Of a stretch of DNA of 30,504 bases, positions 16,440 through 24,185 are shown in pieces. Both the position numbers and the translations under genes were made by a program. Origin of the DNA: Desulfuromusa sp. (GTDB lineage Bacteria; Desulfobacterota; Desulfuromonadia; Desulfuromonadales; Geopsychrobacteraceae); assembly GCA_029933365.1 (NCBI GenBank), contig JAOZOH010000030.1, positions 1-30,504 on the forward strand, written 5' to 3'. The notes under the pieces were generated by a model that searched no databases, had not been told where the DNA came from, and saw only the letters and a program-made list of their open reading frames with translations. Every line of letters starts with the position of its first letter. The stretch's first letter is position 1.

Positions 16440-17741
16440 ATGTCCGAAGTTAGCATGACCCTGTTTTTATTGGTCATTTTGTTTGTGTTCCTGGGGAGTG
16501 GTATTTGGGTGGCGTTTTCCCTCTTCGGAGTCGGGATGCTGGGAATGGCCCTGTTTACCGAGGCACCCCTTGGCGAGGTTATGGCGACAACTGTTTGGGG
16601 GGCCAGTAACTCATGGTCGTTGGCTGCCTTGCCGTTGTTTGTCTGGATGGGAGAGATTCTCTTTCGTTCTCGCCTGTCTGAGGATATGTTTTCCGGACTT
16701 TCCCCTTGGTTGAACCACCTGCCAGGACGATTGTTGCATGTCAACATTCTCGGCAGCGGTATTTTTGCGGCTGTTTCCGGTTCCTCTGCGGCAACAGCTG
16801 CAACCATTGGCAAAATGTCGATTCCCGAACTGAGCAAGCGCAATTACCCAGAAAAAATGATTATCGGAACCCTGGCTGGTTCGGCTACTCTTGGCCTGCT
16901 GATTCCGCCGTCAATCATTCTGATTGTTTATGGAGTGGCGACGGAACAATCGATCGCTCGGCTTTTTATTGGTGGGGTATTGCCGGGTTTGCTGTTGGTT
17001 TTTCTTTTTATGGGCTACGTTATTGTTTGGTCGTTACTTCATCCTGGCGCGATACCTGCTGGGGAAAAGGTTCTGGGTCTGGGAGAACGCCTTAATCGAT
17101 CGAGACGGTTGATTCCGGTTATTCTTCTGATCTCAGGGGTTATCGGCTCAATCTATTCCGGAATTGCCTCTCCTACAGATGCTGCAGCTGTTGGTGTGGC
17201 TCTGTCTCTGATCCTATCGAAATACACCGGGTCGCTGAATCGTGAAACCTTTTCAGCGGGTCTGCTGGGCGCGACAAAAACTTCATGTATGATCGCCTTT
17301 ATCTTGGCTGGGGCAGCCTTTTTGACTGTGGCTATGGGTTTTACAGGAATTCCGCGAATGCTCGCAAGCTGGATCGCCGCCATGCAGTTGTCGCCTTATG
17401 CCCTGTTGGGAGCCCTGACCATATTTTTTATTATCCTGGGGTGTTTTCTTGACGGGATTTCGGTCGTTGTGTTGACAACCTCGGTGATCATGCCAATGGT
17501 CGAACAGGCCGGGATCGATGCGTTCTGGTTCGGAATTTTTGTCGTTGTCGTTGTTGAGATGTCACAGATCACCCCGCCTGTCGGCTTTAACCTCTTTGTT
17601 ATCCAGGGCTTGACCGGGCTTGATATCCTGCGTGTGGCTTATGCCGCCTTGCCCTTTTTTCTGCTCCTGCTGGTCGCCTTGGCCCTGATTGTTATCTTTC
17701 CTTCTTTGGTGACCTTCCTGCCGAACATGATGGGTGGTTAG
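16440..17741 (+). CDS. TRAP transporter large permease, DctM family
   Basis: A 433-aa inner membrane transport subunit with about 12 hydrophobic segments. DctM signatures are present: SLAALPLFVWMGEIL, SGSSAATAATIGKMSIPEL, GTLAGSATLGLLIPPSI and, near the C terminus, EMSQITPPVGFNLFVIQG. It carries out sodium-driven uptake with DctQ and the DctP protein. AAGGGAG lies about 8 nt before the ATG, 13 bp after dctQ. The convergent regulator gene ends 8 bp downstream. Confidence 0.92.
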   Translation: MSEVSMTLFLLVILFVFLGSGIWVAFSLFGVGMLGMALFTEAPLGEVMATTVWGASNSWSLAALPLFVWMGEILFRSRLSEDMFSGLSPWLNHLPGRLLHVNILGSGIFAAVSGSSAATAATIGKMSIPELSKRNYPEKMIIGTLAGSATLGLLIPPSIILIVYGVATEQSIARLFIGGVLPGLLLVFLFMGYVIVWSLLHPGAIPAGEKVLGLGERLNRSRRLIPVILLISGVIGSIYSGIASPTDAAAVGVALSLILSKYTGSLNRETFSAGLLGATKTSCMIAFILAGAAFLTVAMGFTGIPRMLASWIAAMQLSPYALLGALTIFFIILGCFLDGISVVVLTTSVIMPMVEQAGIDAFWFGIFVVVVVEMSQITPPVGFNLFVIQGLTGLDILRVAYAALPFFLLLLVALALIVIFPSLVTFLPNMMGG

Positions 17742-17749
17742 AGGAAGTT

Positions 17750-18271
17750 TTACAGCGATGCCGCTGCGCGCGAGGCCTGGTCGTAAAGTCCTGAAAGCAG
17801 GCGTAGAAGTGATGCGGCTTCACTGATCTCAGATCCTTCCTTGTCAAGATTACGGTAGACACTCGTCAGGCAACGTTCACGGATCTGACGGTATTGCTTG
17901 CAGGCCTCGCCTCCTTCTACGGTCGTAGAGTAAAAGATTTCCTTGCCCCTTTTTTCTTTCTGAATCAGGTTTAACTTGATCAGTTTTTTGAGGGAATAAT
18001 TGACGGTGTGACTGTCTTCAACGTGAAGAACAAAGCAGATATCGACCAGCCTCTTTTCTCGGCTACGATGATTGACATTGTGCAGAACCAGAACATCCAG
18101 AGGGCTGAAATCCAAATGTCCGGCAGCGTTCATGCACCGAACCATCCACCGGCTGAAGGCGTGATGGGCAATGATCATCCCGTATTCAAATTCACTCAGA
18201 TGCCAGCTGTCGGGCGATGTCAAATGCTCTGATGAGACGATCGGAACGACGGGCTTTAAAGGATCTTCCAT
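17750..18271 (-). CDS. MarR-like winged-helix regulator next to the TRAP/oxoprolinase genes
   Basis: A 173-aa predicted DNA-binding protein of the type annotated as MarR-like winged helix (COG5631). The core is at about residues 55-125: LDVLVLHNVNHRSREKRL, then the recognition region EDSHTVNYSLKKLIKLNLI, then a wing with EKRGKEIFYSTTVEGG. AGGAG lies 8 nt before the ATG. The gene points towards dctM and ends 8 bp from it. Proteins of this group are commonly found beside TRAP or hydantoinase-type genes. The palindrome at 14451-14475 is its most likely target, by position only. Confidence 0.75.
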   Translation of the reverse strand: MEDPLKPVVPIVSSEHLTSPDSWHLSEFEYGMIIAHHAFSRWMVRCMNAAGHLDFSPLDVLVLHNVNHRSREKRLVDICFVLHVEDSHTVNYSLKKLIKLNLIQKEKRGKEIFYSTTVEGGEACKQYRQIRERCLTSVYRNLDKEGSEISEAASLLRLLSGLYDQASRAAASL

Positions 18272-18674
18272 GAGCTAAACTCCTCTATGATTTCAATGAT
18301 ATCCGGGGTTCTCTCCATTTTTTCTCTCTTGGCCACCGTGGTGAATCAGATTGTATCTGACGAATGCCCCAATAATAGCTTTTTCTGATCCCTTTGCAAA
18401 ACACCTTCTTTGCTTTCTGTAAAAAATCTCCTTTTTATCTCAGTTTGAGAGAGGCTTGCAGGTGCGATAAGCGTTTGAAGGTTTTACCTTGCTGTTTCAT
18501 TAACTGGGTTTTATTTGATTGTCCCTTATTTCATTGTGACATGGCCGGAGGATTGTTTCTCTCATGCTGCAAAGTTTGTCTTGCCCGGGGCTGGGGGACA
18601 TGTTAGCAAGGCGAACTTTTATTTTTTTTGCTTAGCCATCTGGTTCGTTTTTGCGAGCCCATCAAGGATAGCCG
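18272..18674. other. 403-bp non-coding interval
   Basis: It lies between the divergent regulator and ABC-F genes. Short frames exist but are cysteine-rich and without family resemblance. The only recognisable structure is the right end of the mobile repeat at about 18625-18663. No convincing promoter was found. Confidence 0.6.
18625..18663 (+). mobile_element. Right-end remnant of the miniature element, copy C
   Basis: TTTTTGCTTAGCCATCTG, then GTTTTTGCGAGCCCATC, match the right end of copies A and B (TTTTTGCTTAGCCA..., then TTTTTGCGAGTGCATC/T). GCGAA at 18611-18615 may be a further remnant. The left half and central stem are not recognisable, so this is a decayed or truncated copy. It ends exactly where the ribosome site AAGGA (18664-18668) of the ABC-F gene starts. 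Confidence 0.7.
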
Positions 18675-20309
18675 ATGATTCATCTGACAAATATCACCAA
18701 GCAGCACGGTAGCCGGGTGTTGTTCAAAAATGCGGCATTCCAGATTTTACCGGGCAGTCGAACTGGTCTGGTTGGACCAAATGGTGCGGGGAAATCGACA
18801 ATTTTTCGTTTGATTACGGGTGAGGAAGCCCTCGATGGTGGGGAAATCTCTTGTGGCAAAAAAACTGTCATTGGCTATTTTTCTCAGGATACCGGAGAAA
18901 TGTCGGGGCGCAGCGCTCTGGCCGAAGTGGTCGCTGCTTCTGCCGCTACGGTGGCTCTTGGTGAGCAGATTGCTGCGATGGAACAGCAGATGTGCGAACC
19001 ACTGCTGGATGACGAAATGACCCAGTTGCTGGAACGTTATGGCAACGTGCAGCAGGAATTTGAACATCGTGGAGGCTATGATTTGGAATCGCGGGCTCAG
19101 TCGGTTCTCACCGGTCTTGGAATCGGACCGGATGATTATAATCGCCCGGTAGAGAGTTTCAGTGGCGGCTGGAAGATGCGAATTTCTCTGGCACGAATTC
19201 TGACCCTCAATCCTGATGTTCTTCTTCTGGATGAGCCGACTAACCACCTTGATGTTGAATCGATTATCTGGCTCGAAAACTGGCTTTCTGAGGATTATAA
19301 AGGGGGGCTGGTGATGACCAGCCACGACCGTGATTTTATGAACCGTCTGGTTTCCCGAATCGTCGAAGTCGGTAACGGTAAGATTACCAGTTATGGCGGA
19401 AATTACGATTTCTACCTGCGCGAACGAGAAGTGCGGCGTGAACAGTTGATTGCCAGTCATCGTCGTCAGCAGGAGATGCTTGCCAAAGAGGAGGATTTTA
19501 TCGCCCGCTTTGCTGCCCGTGCTTCACATGCTGCCCAAGTTCAATCACGAGTGAAAAAGCTGGAGAAAATTGTGCGGATTGAGTTGCCGCCGGGACAAAA
19601 GGTGGTACGGTTTGAATTTTCTGAGCCACCACGCAGCGGTGATGATGTGATTGTGATTCAATCGTTGGGGAAAATTTGGCCGCAGGAAAATGGGGAGGGG
19701 AAGCCCGTTTTTTCGGGAGTTTCAGGAATGGTCAGGCGAGGAGACAAGATTGCCGTGGTTGGAGTCAACGGGGCGGGGAAATCGACATTCCTCAAAACTC
19801 TGGCGGGGCAAACTGATCCCAGCGAAGGAACTGTGACAATTGGTGCCAATGTTTCCCCCGGTTATTTCAGCCAGCATTCGATGGAAGTTCTCAATCCGAA
19901 AAAAACTGTTTTTGAGACCGTTCAGGATGTCCTGCCGCTACAGACGATCGGTGTGTTACGCAACCTTTGTGCTGCATTTCTGTTTCAGGGGGATGATGTC
20001 GACAAACGAGTCGACAAACTCTCTGGCGGCGAGAAGTCACGGCTGGTGCTGGCAACCCTGCTTGGTCGACCGCTGAACCTGCTGATTCTGGATGAACCGA
20101 CCAACCATCTCGACATTCAGTCCCGTGAGGTATTGCTGGAAGCGTTGCAGAATTTTGCCGGAACTTTGTTGCTGGTTAGCCATGACCGTCATTTTCTCCG
20201 TTCACTGGTCGACCGAGTATTTGAGATTGACCACGGCGCGATGATCCCTTATGAGGGGGATTACGAATACTATTTGCACAAAACCGGGCGTGACCATCGG
20301 ACGGTTTGA
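18675..20309 (+). CDS. ABC-F family ATPase (ribosome-associated)
   Basis: A 544-aa soluble protein with two ABC ATPase domains and no membrane segments. First Walker A is GPNGAGKST (residues 34-42), with signature FSGGWKMRIS and Walker B LLLDEPTNHLD. Second Walker A is GVNGAGKST (near 364), with signature LSGGEKSRLVLA and Walker B LILDEPTNHLD. Between them is a linker (about 235-325) rich in Arg, Lys and Glu, the ribosome-contacting part of ABC-F proteins such as EttA, Uup and YheS. The Uup-type C-terminal coiled coil is absent. AAGGA lies 6 nt before the ATG. Likely role: rescue or tuning of translating ribosomes. The exact subfamily is not decided. Confidence 0.9.
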   Translation: MIHLTNITKQHGSRVLFKNAAFQILPGSRTGLVGPNGAGKSTIFRLITGEEALDGGEISCGKKTVIGYFSQDTGEMSGRSALAEVVAASAATVALGEQIAAMEQQMCEPLLDDEMTQLLERYGNVQQEFEHRGGYDLESRAQSVLTGLGIGPDDYNRPVESFSGGWKMRISLARILTLNPDVLLLDEPTNHLDVESIIWLENWLSEDYKGGLVMTSHDRDFMNRLVSRIVEVGNGKITSYGGNYDFYLREREVRREQLIASHRRQQEMLAKEEDFIARFAARASHAAQVQSRVKKLEKIVRIELPPGQKVVRFEFSEPPRSGDDVIVIQSLGKIWPQENGEGKPVFSGVSGMVRRGDKIAVVGVNGAGKSTFLKTLAGQTDPSEGTVTIGANVSPGYFSQHSMEVLNPKKTVFETVQDVLPLQTIGVLRNLCAAFLFQGDDVDKRVDKLSGGEKSRLVLATLLGRPLNLLILDEPTNHLDIQSREVLLEALQNFAGTLLLVSHDRHFLRSLVDRVFEIDHGAMIPYEGDYEYYLHKTGRDHRTV

Positions 20310-20318
20310 TGATGGCTT

Positions 20319-20359
20319 ACTCAGAGGCATGAGAAATGTATTCTTATGCCTCTGAGTTT
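20319..20359 (+). terminator. Strong terminator-like hairpin after the ABC-F gene
   Basis: ACTCAGAGGCAT (20319-20330) pairs perfectly with ATGCCTCTGAGT (20346-20357), and the stem extends three more pairs inward. It lies 9 bp after the stop codon, between convergent genes, so it may serve both directions. The U run is short. Confidence 0.75.
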
Positions 20360-20383
20360 CTGTATGAATTGAAAAGTTATCTG

Positions 20384-21547
20384 TTATGTTTCCGATGGAG
20401 CCGGTAATAACTCCTTTTTAAAGTAGGGCAACAGGAGTATTACCAACAAGGTTAGACCGAGCATTGCTCCGAAGAAGTAGGTGGAAAGGGAGAGCCCAAA
20501 GATAAAAAAGGAGTCTTTTTGTCGCAGGTAGTCAATGGGAAAACCTACTGCCATGATACCAAGACTTGCCTGTGTGGCGAACCACCAGCCTGCCGGACTT
20601 TTGGCTGCCAGTTTGTAGATGGCTATAAATACTGCAATTGTCGTATAGAAGGCAATAGGGCCTCCATACCGCAGGATGGCCTGGGCTGGATCGGTAACGG
20701 TAGCGGCATAGGGCATATCCAGAATTCCTCGAATACCATGCTCGGCAAAAGAGAAGGCATCGGTGCCGATCATTCCAAGGAGAGTGAGAACGATAAGATA
20801 AACTATACTATCTTTAATATTGTCCTGGCCTATGGCGATTACAGCCCAAAAGGCGACCAAGCCAACGCCAAAGGTGATAAAACCTGCGGGTTCTTTGAAG
20901 AAAACTGCTCCGGCTAGAGAGATATAGAAGCCACCAATTGGTGCCAGAGCCATGATGGTTACCATTGCGGGAAAGGCCCATTTTTCCCTACGGTATAGAG
21001 CATAGACCGTGAGGAGGAGAAAGAGTCCGCCAAAAACTTCCAGACCCCGCCAGTATGAAGTGATATACATCCGCAAGCTTACTGTTTTTATGAGTCTTTC
21101 TGACTTTTTGATCATTCCTTTTCCGGCAGCGGCAAGAGTTCCCCCTTTTTTCTTGAAAAATTCAACTCTAACAGGATCTCCAGCAGACAAGGACGCAGCT
21201 TCTTTGAGGATATCGCCAGCTGCTTTATCAAGTATGGCACCCGGTCCTTTCAGTTTTGGATGTTTCATTTCTTTAGCTGCCGCCGCCTGTAGAATGGTAC
21301 CCACCTGTTTTATTTCAGCGGCTATGTTCGTCTGGTCCAGCTTCTGGGGCAGGGTGAGTAATTTTTTCCCTGCATCAAGTCTTAAAGCACCTTCCTTTTC
21401 CAGCAGACCGGAAAGGCCAGAAAGTTTTTTGATCACGATGTCCTGAGATTTATCAATTGAATATGGTGCAAAAATGACCAGATACACTGCCATTACCAAG
21501 CCGATAATGCTTAAGATGGTGATTTTTGATTTTGTCAATTTTTGCAT
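20384..21547 (-). CDS. Polytopic membrane protein with a large extracytoplasmic helical domain, function unknown
   Basis: A 387-aa protein not matched to a named family. TM1 is at about residues 9-28. A Lys/Ala/Leu-rich, probably helical extracytoplasmic stretch follows (about 30-155). About seven hydrophobic segments then run to the end. The membrane part resembles the 353-aa protein at 23018-24079: RREKWAFPAMVTIMALAP against KGEEWARAALMCLTAIP, EHGIR (269-273) against QHGVR, and the similar tail GG...Y...R...F...KKE. The second ATG (21547) is chosen over 21553 because GGGAGG lies 8 nt before it but only 2 nt before the first. It diverges from the heme O synthase-like gene, and its similarity to that gene's neighbour suggests a role in the same system. 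Confidence 0.7.
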   Translation of the reverse strand: MQKLTKSKITILSIIGLVMAVYLVIFAPYSIDKSQDIVIKKLSGLSGLLEKEGALRLDAGKKLLTLPQKLDQTNIAAEIKQVGTILQAAAAKEMKHPKLKGPGAILDKAAGDILKEAASLSAGDPVRVEFFKKKGGTLAAAGKGMIKKSERLIKTVSLRMYITSYWRGLEVFGGLFLLLTVYALYRREKWAFPAMVTIMALAPIGGFYISLAGAVFFKEPAGFITFGVGLVAFWAVIAIGQDNIKDSIVYLIVLTLLGMIGTDAFSFAEHGIRGILDMPYAATVTDPAQAILRYGGPIAFYTTIAVFIAIYKLAAKSPAGWWFATQASLGIMAVGFPIDYLRQKDSFFIFGLSLSTYFFGAMLGLTLLVILLLPYFKKELLPAPSET

Positions 21548-21935
21548 AAACATTTCCTCCCATTATTTGTGTATAGAACTTTGAAGATATACATACGTTG
21601 CATAGCCCCCGGTTTCAGATTTGATAACCTATTTAATCTTTCCATTTGACGGGTGGCCTGTTTTGTCTCAAAATTGTATACGTCTCATTGTGTTGACGTG
21701 AAAGCATATCAGAAATCTGTACAAAGTGAAGACTCTAGTTGCTGTAATAAATAAAAGGGGAATGCAAGTATTTTTCTGCGATACGTGTTTTTGGTATCTA
21801 CTGAGGCATCGGATCTTGCTGAAATCCGGTCGTCCGATATGGAGTGGTTGGACTTCGTCCCTTTGCTTGCGTCAACGGTAAGTGGAATTGATCTTGGTTG
21901 TAAAAACACCTTGACGATGCGACTTAACTCATGGT

Positions 21936-21953
21936 AGTAAGCGTATACTTACT
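21936..21953. promoter_or_regulatory. 18-bp operator-like site upstream of the redox membrane genes
   Basis: AGTAAGCGTATACTTACT has perfect 6-bp arms AGTAAG and CTTACT. It overlaps the possible -10 box of a TTGACG/TAGTAA promoter. A similar 18-mer with the same centre of symmetry is at 26810-26827. The TetR protein at 29430-30029 is a candidate binder. Confidence 0.5.
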
Positions 21954-22023
21954 ATTTCATCAGTAATAACAGTGCATTCAGTTTTGGAGTAAAAAACATA
22001 TTTATTTAGTCACTCGTCACACC

Positions 22024-22055
22024 ACATCAGTGAGTGTGTGCATACTTACTGATGT
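22024..22055. promoter_or_regulatory. Second inverted repeat upstream of the heme O synthase-like gene
   Basis: ACATCAGTGAGT (22024-22035) pairs with ACTTACTGATGT (22044-22055), 11 of 12 positions complementary and the other a G-T. It shares AGTGAGT and ACTTACT half-sites with the 18-bp sites, but its spacer is longer. It could be a second operator or a leader hairpin, 36 bp before the start codon. Confidence 0.45.
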
Positions 22056-22091
22056 TGGTTAGCCAACAAACAAATAGTCGTCGGAGTTCTT

Positions 22092-22949
22092 ATGAAACAA
22101 ACAATGAAAAACTATTTGAAACTAATTAAGAGTATGCAGACTGGTCTTCTGTTGCTGACGGGCATAGCTGGCTATGTCAGTGCTAATTGCCCGGTCGCAA
22201 GCTGGCAATCGTTGCTTTCTCTGTCTGGTAGCCTGTTTTTGGCTATTGCTGGCTGCACAATCCTTAACATGGTGTGGGATCGCGATATCGATGCCAAGAT
22301 GGGTCGCACTTCGCATCGTCCCCTGGTGACTGGTGAGGTTCGGGTTGGCGAGGCTTTAACAGTTGGCGTGATATTGTCGGCAGTCGGCGTTGGCTGGGCA
22401 TTTTGGATCGCGCCGCTCTACGGTGTCGTTGTTTTTGCCGGTCTTTTTATCGATTTTGTTATTTATAGTATATGGCTTAAGCGTCGGACTGCCTGGTCGA
22501 TTGTCTGGGGGGGGATCAGTGGTGGTATGCCTATCCTTGCCGGGCGGGTTTTGGCTGTTGGCGAAATTGATGCGATCGGTGTTTTGTTTGCCCTGTCGAT
22601 ACTGCTGTGGATTCCCACCCATATCCTGACTTTTAACATTAAAAATCAGGCAGATTATAACCGCGCAGGGATCCCGACTTTTTCACAAAAATATGGCCCC
22701 GGTGCCACCAGAATAATTATAGCGATTTCCAGTATCTGTGCTGCTTTAGCGATTGGCTTGGGTGCGAGTGCTATTGGGCTTTCCTGGGGCTATTTGCGGC
22801 TGATTGCGATTATGGCCATCGGTATTATCGGATTGTCAGTTTACGCTGCTGCCAAGCCGTCAGAGAAAGTCAACTTTCAACTATTTAAATGTGCGTCCCT
22901 CTATATGGTGGGATCCATGATGATTATGAGTTTTGGAATCGTTTTCTAG
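22092..22949 (+). CDS. UbiA-family prenyltransferase, heme O synthase (CtaB/CyoE)-like
   Basis: A 285-aa membrane enzyme with about eight to nine hydrophobic segments. The first Asp-rich motif is N59xxxD63xxxD67 in NMVWDRDIDAKMGRTSHRPL, a close match to heme O synthase. The second region is DFVIYSIWLKRRTAWSIVWGG (from 121), also in the heme O synthase style. The usual GAxPPxxGW segment is replaced by SGGMPILAGRV. Heme O synthase adds a farnesyl group to heme b for heme-copper oxidases. GGAG lies 5 nt before the ATG. With IPP isomerase and a His-rich oxidase-like protein nearby, a modified-heme role is plausible. Transfer to another aromatic acceptor cannot be excluded. Confidence 0.75.
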   Translation: MKQTMKNYLKLIKSMQTGLLLLTGIAGYVSANCPVASWQSLLSLSGSLFLAIAGCTILNMVWDRDIDAKMGRTSHRPLVTGEVRVGEALTVGVILSAVGVGWAFWIAPLYGVVVFAGLFIDFVIYSIWLKRRTAWSIVWGGISGGMPILAGRVLAVGEIDAIGVLFALSILLWIPTHILTFNIKNQADYNRAGIPTFSQKYGPGATRIIIAISSICAALAIGLGASAIGLSWGYLRLIAIMAIGIIGLSVYAAAKPSEKVNFQLFKCASLYMVGSMMIMSFGIVF

Positions 22950-22971
22950 AGGCTCGTCAGCTCTATTTTTT
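22948..22971 (+). terminator. Possible weak intrinsic terminator
   Basis: AGAGGCT can pair with AGCTCT across CGTC with one bulge, followed by TTTTTT at 22966-22971. The stem starts inside the stop codon of the prenyltransferase gene. The next gene begins 47 bp later, so it may only reduce read-through. Confidence 0.4.
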
Positions 22972-23017
22972 AAACTTATAGCTCAACAACGCTAAACAAC
23001 GAAACGGGAGGTTTCAA

Positions 23018-24079
23018 ATGAAGAGTAACTCGAGTGATCTACAACGAAAGATTATGGCGGTTTCCGCTGTCATAGTGGGGCTATTAATGATCTATGTTTT
23101 TCCAGAGCAGGGAATGCGTACCCTAAAGATTGCACTGGAGAATGTTATGGCAAGATTGCTTCCCTTTGACCCGGATTTCTATCCGGCCGTACCAATCCTT
23201 GGCGCCACTTATGCTGCCTGGATGATTATCCTGTATCTGGCCGGTGCTTTGGCTATCTGTCTGGCACCTGCAATTTATAAGGGCGAAGAGTGGGCCAGAG
23301 CTGCACTGATGTGTCTCACTGCCATCCCTGCTGTTGCTGGTATGACCATGTTGATTCCATGGATGGTGCTGGTTGTCTCTGACTACTCAAACGGTCCGGT
23401 CGCTGGTATTCTTCCTCCGCCAGAGGATACTTCTCTGCTGCCACCAGTATTTTTTACCATGATTATCGGTCTGTTCTTTTATTATATTTTCCTTTTTGCC
23501 GACAAGTCGAGCTTGAAAGAGAAGTTCATCCGCTGGATCCCCTATACCTTCCTCGGTATTGTTGCCGGTATGGTTTTTATGAATGGTCAGCACGGTGTAC
23601 GTTATTTCATCTTTATTCCTGAACTGCTGAGAGCCGGCGCTGATGGCATTATGGGCAGTGCTGCTCCTAATATGGGATCCTTGAATAATTTGGGTAACTT
23701 CTTCACCAACCTCGATCATTATGATGCTCTTGGTCTGGTAAAAACTTCTCAGGCAACAATTGATGCCGGAAAACTTGTTGTATCCAAGGAAGCTGTCTAC
23801 GATCCCAATACTCTGGTTCTTCTTCTTGGTGGGTATATGAACTATACAGCATCTTATCTGCTGGTATTGTCTGTACCTTTCTTGTGGCTCAGAAAGAAAT
23901 TTGGTTTTTACACTGTTATGGCTGTATCCCTGGCAACTGGTTTAGTTGGGATTAACGGCTATGTGGTTCGTCATTCATTTGAGTGGGGTGTCGGCGGAGC
24001 AATGTCATTAGCACTGTTCGTCATATTCTTCCTGTTTAGGGCACAGTTCTTCCCGAAAGAGGAAGAAACTGAAGCATAA
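23018..24079 (+). CDS. Polytopic membrane protein, function unknown, related to the 20384-21547 product
   Basis: A 353-aa protein with about eight hydrophobic segments, at roughly 12-28, 63-85, 94-120, 143-161, 172-188, 265-288, 297-315 and 325-342. A non-membrane loop lies at about 200-260. Motifs shared with the divergent 387-aa protein are EEWARAALMCLTAIP (90-104), QHGVR (191-195), a GG...Y segment near 271, and the tail before FPKE. It lacks the extra helical domain of that protein. GGGAGG lies 6 nt before the ATG, and the gene follows the prenyltransferase by 68 bp. Its histidines (H192, H234, H319) could bind heme or metal, but nothing proves it. No named family was recognised. Confidence 0.7.
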   Translation: MKSNSSDLQRKIMAVSAVIVGLLMIYVFPEQGMRTLKIALENVMARLLPFDPDFYPAVPILGATYAAWMIILYLAGALAICLAPAIYKGEEWARAALMCLTAIPAVAGMTMLIPWMVLVVSDYSNGPVAGILPPPEDTSLLPPVFFTMIIGLFFYYIFLFADKSSLKEKFIRWIPYTFLGIVAGMVFMNGQHGVRYFIFIPELLRAGADGIMGSAAPNMGSLNNLGNFFTNLDHYDALGLVKTSQATIDAGKLVVSKEAVYDPNTLVLLLGGYMNYTASYLLVLSVPFLWLRKKFGFYTVMAVSLATGLVGINGYVVRHSFEWGVGGAMSLALFVIFFLFRAQFFPKEEETEA

Positions 24080-24093
24080 ACATTCAATGAGTA

Positions 24094-24116
24094 ATCCCCC
24101 GGTTTTGCTGGGGGAT
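24094..24116 (+). terminator. Hairpin between the 353-aa gene and the fadL-like gene
   Basis: ATCCCCC (24094-24100) and GGGGGAT (24110-24116) pair perfectly around GGTTTTGCT. CTTAATG follows, with no T run, so it is an incomplete terminator or an mRNA-stabilising stem. A similar core, CCCGGTTTTGC then GGGGGAT, recurs at 26861-26878. Confidence 0.45.
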
Positions 24117-24185
24117 CTTAATGGAACAGTGTGCTTCATTGTGGAATATTCAAGGTAGCTTTTTAACTAAAAAAGGACTTTTGAT

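Larger units (their letters stand above)
21548..22091. other. 544-bp divergent intergenic region with operator-like repeats
   Basis: It lies between the 387-aa membrane protein gene (minus) and the heme O synthase-like gene (plus). The left ~350 bp shows no clear feature. The right part has TTGACG at 21911-21916 with TAGTAA 18 bp later, a possible promoter. It also has several AGTAA/TTACT half-sites, including the two inverted repeats listed separately. Confidence 0.6.

Noticed and set aside
18394..18606. 70-codon Cys-rich frame upstream of the ABC-F gene
   Set aside because: Looks like chance translation of intergenic DNA, with no ribosome site or recognisable domain.
21709..21909. 66-codon frame on the minus strand in the divergent intergenic region
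   Set aside because: Low-complexity Ser/Asp/Lys composition, no ribosome site and no family resemblance.
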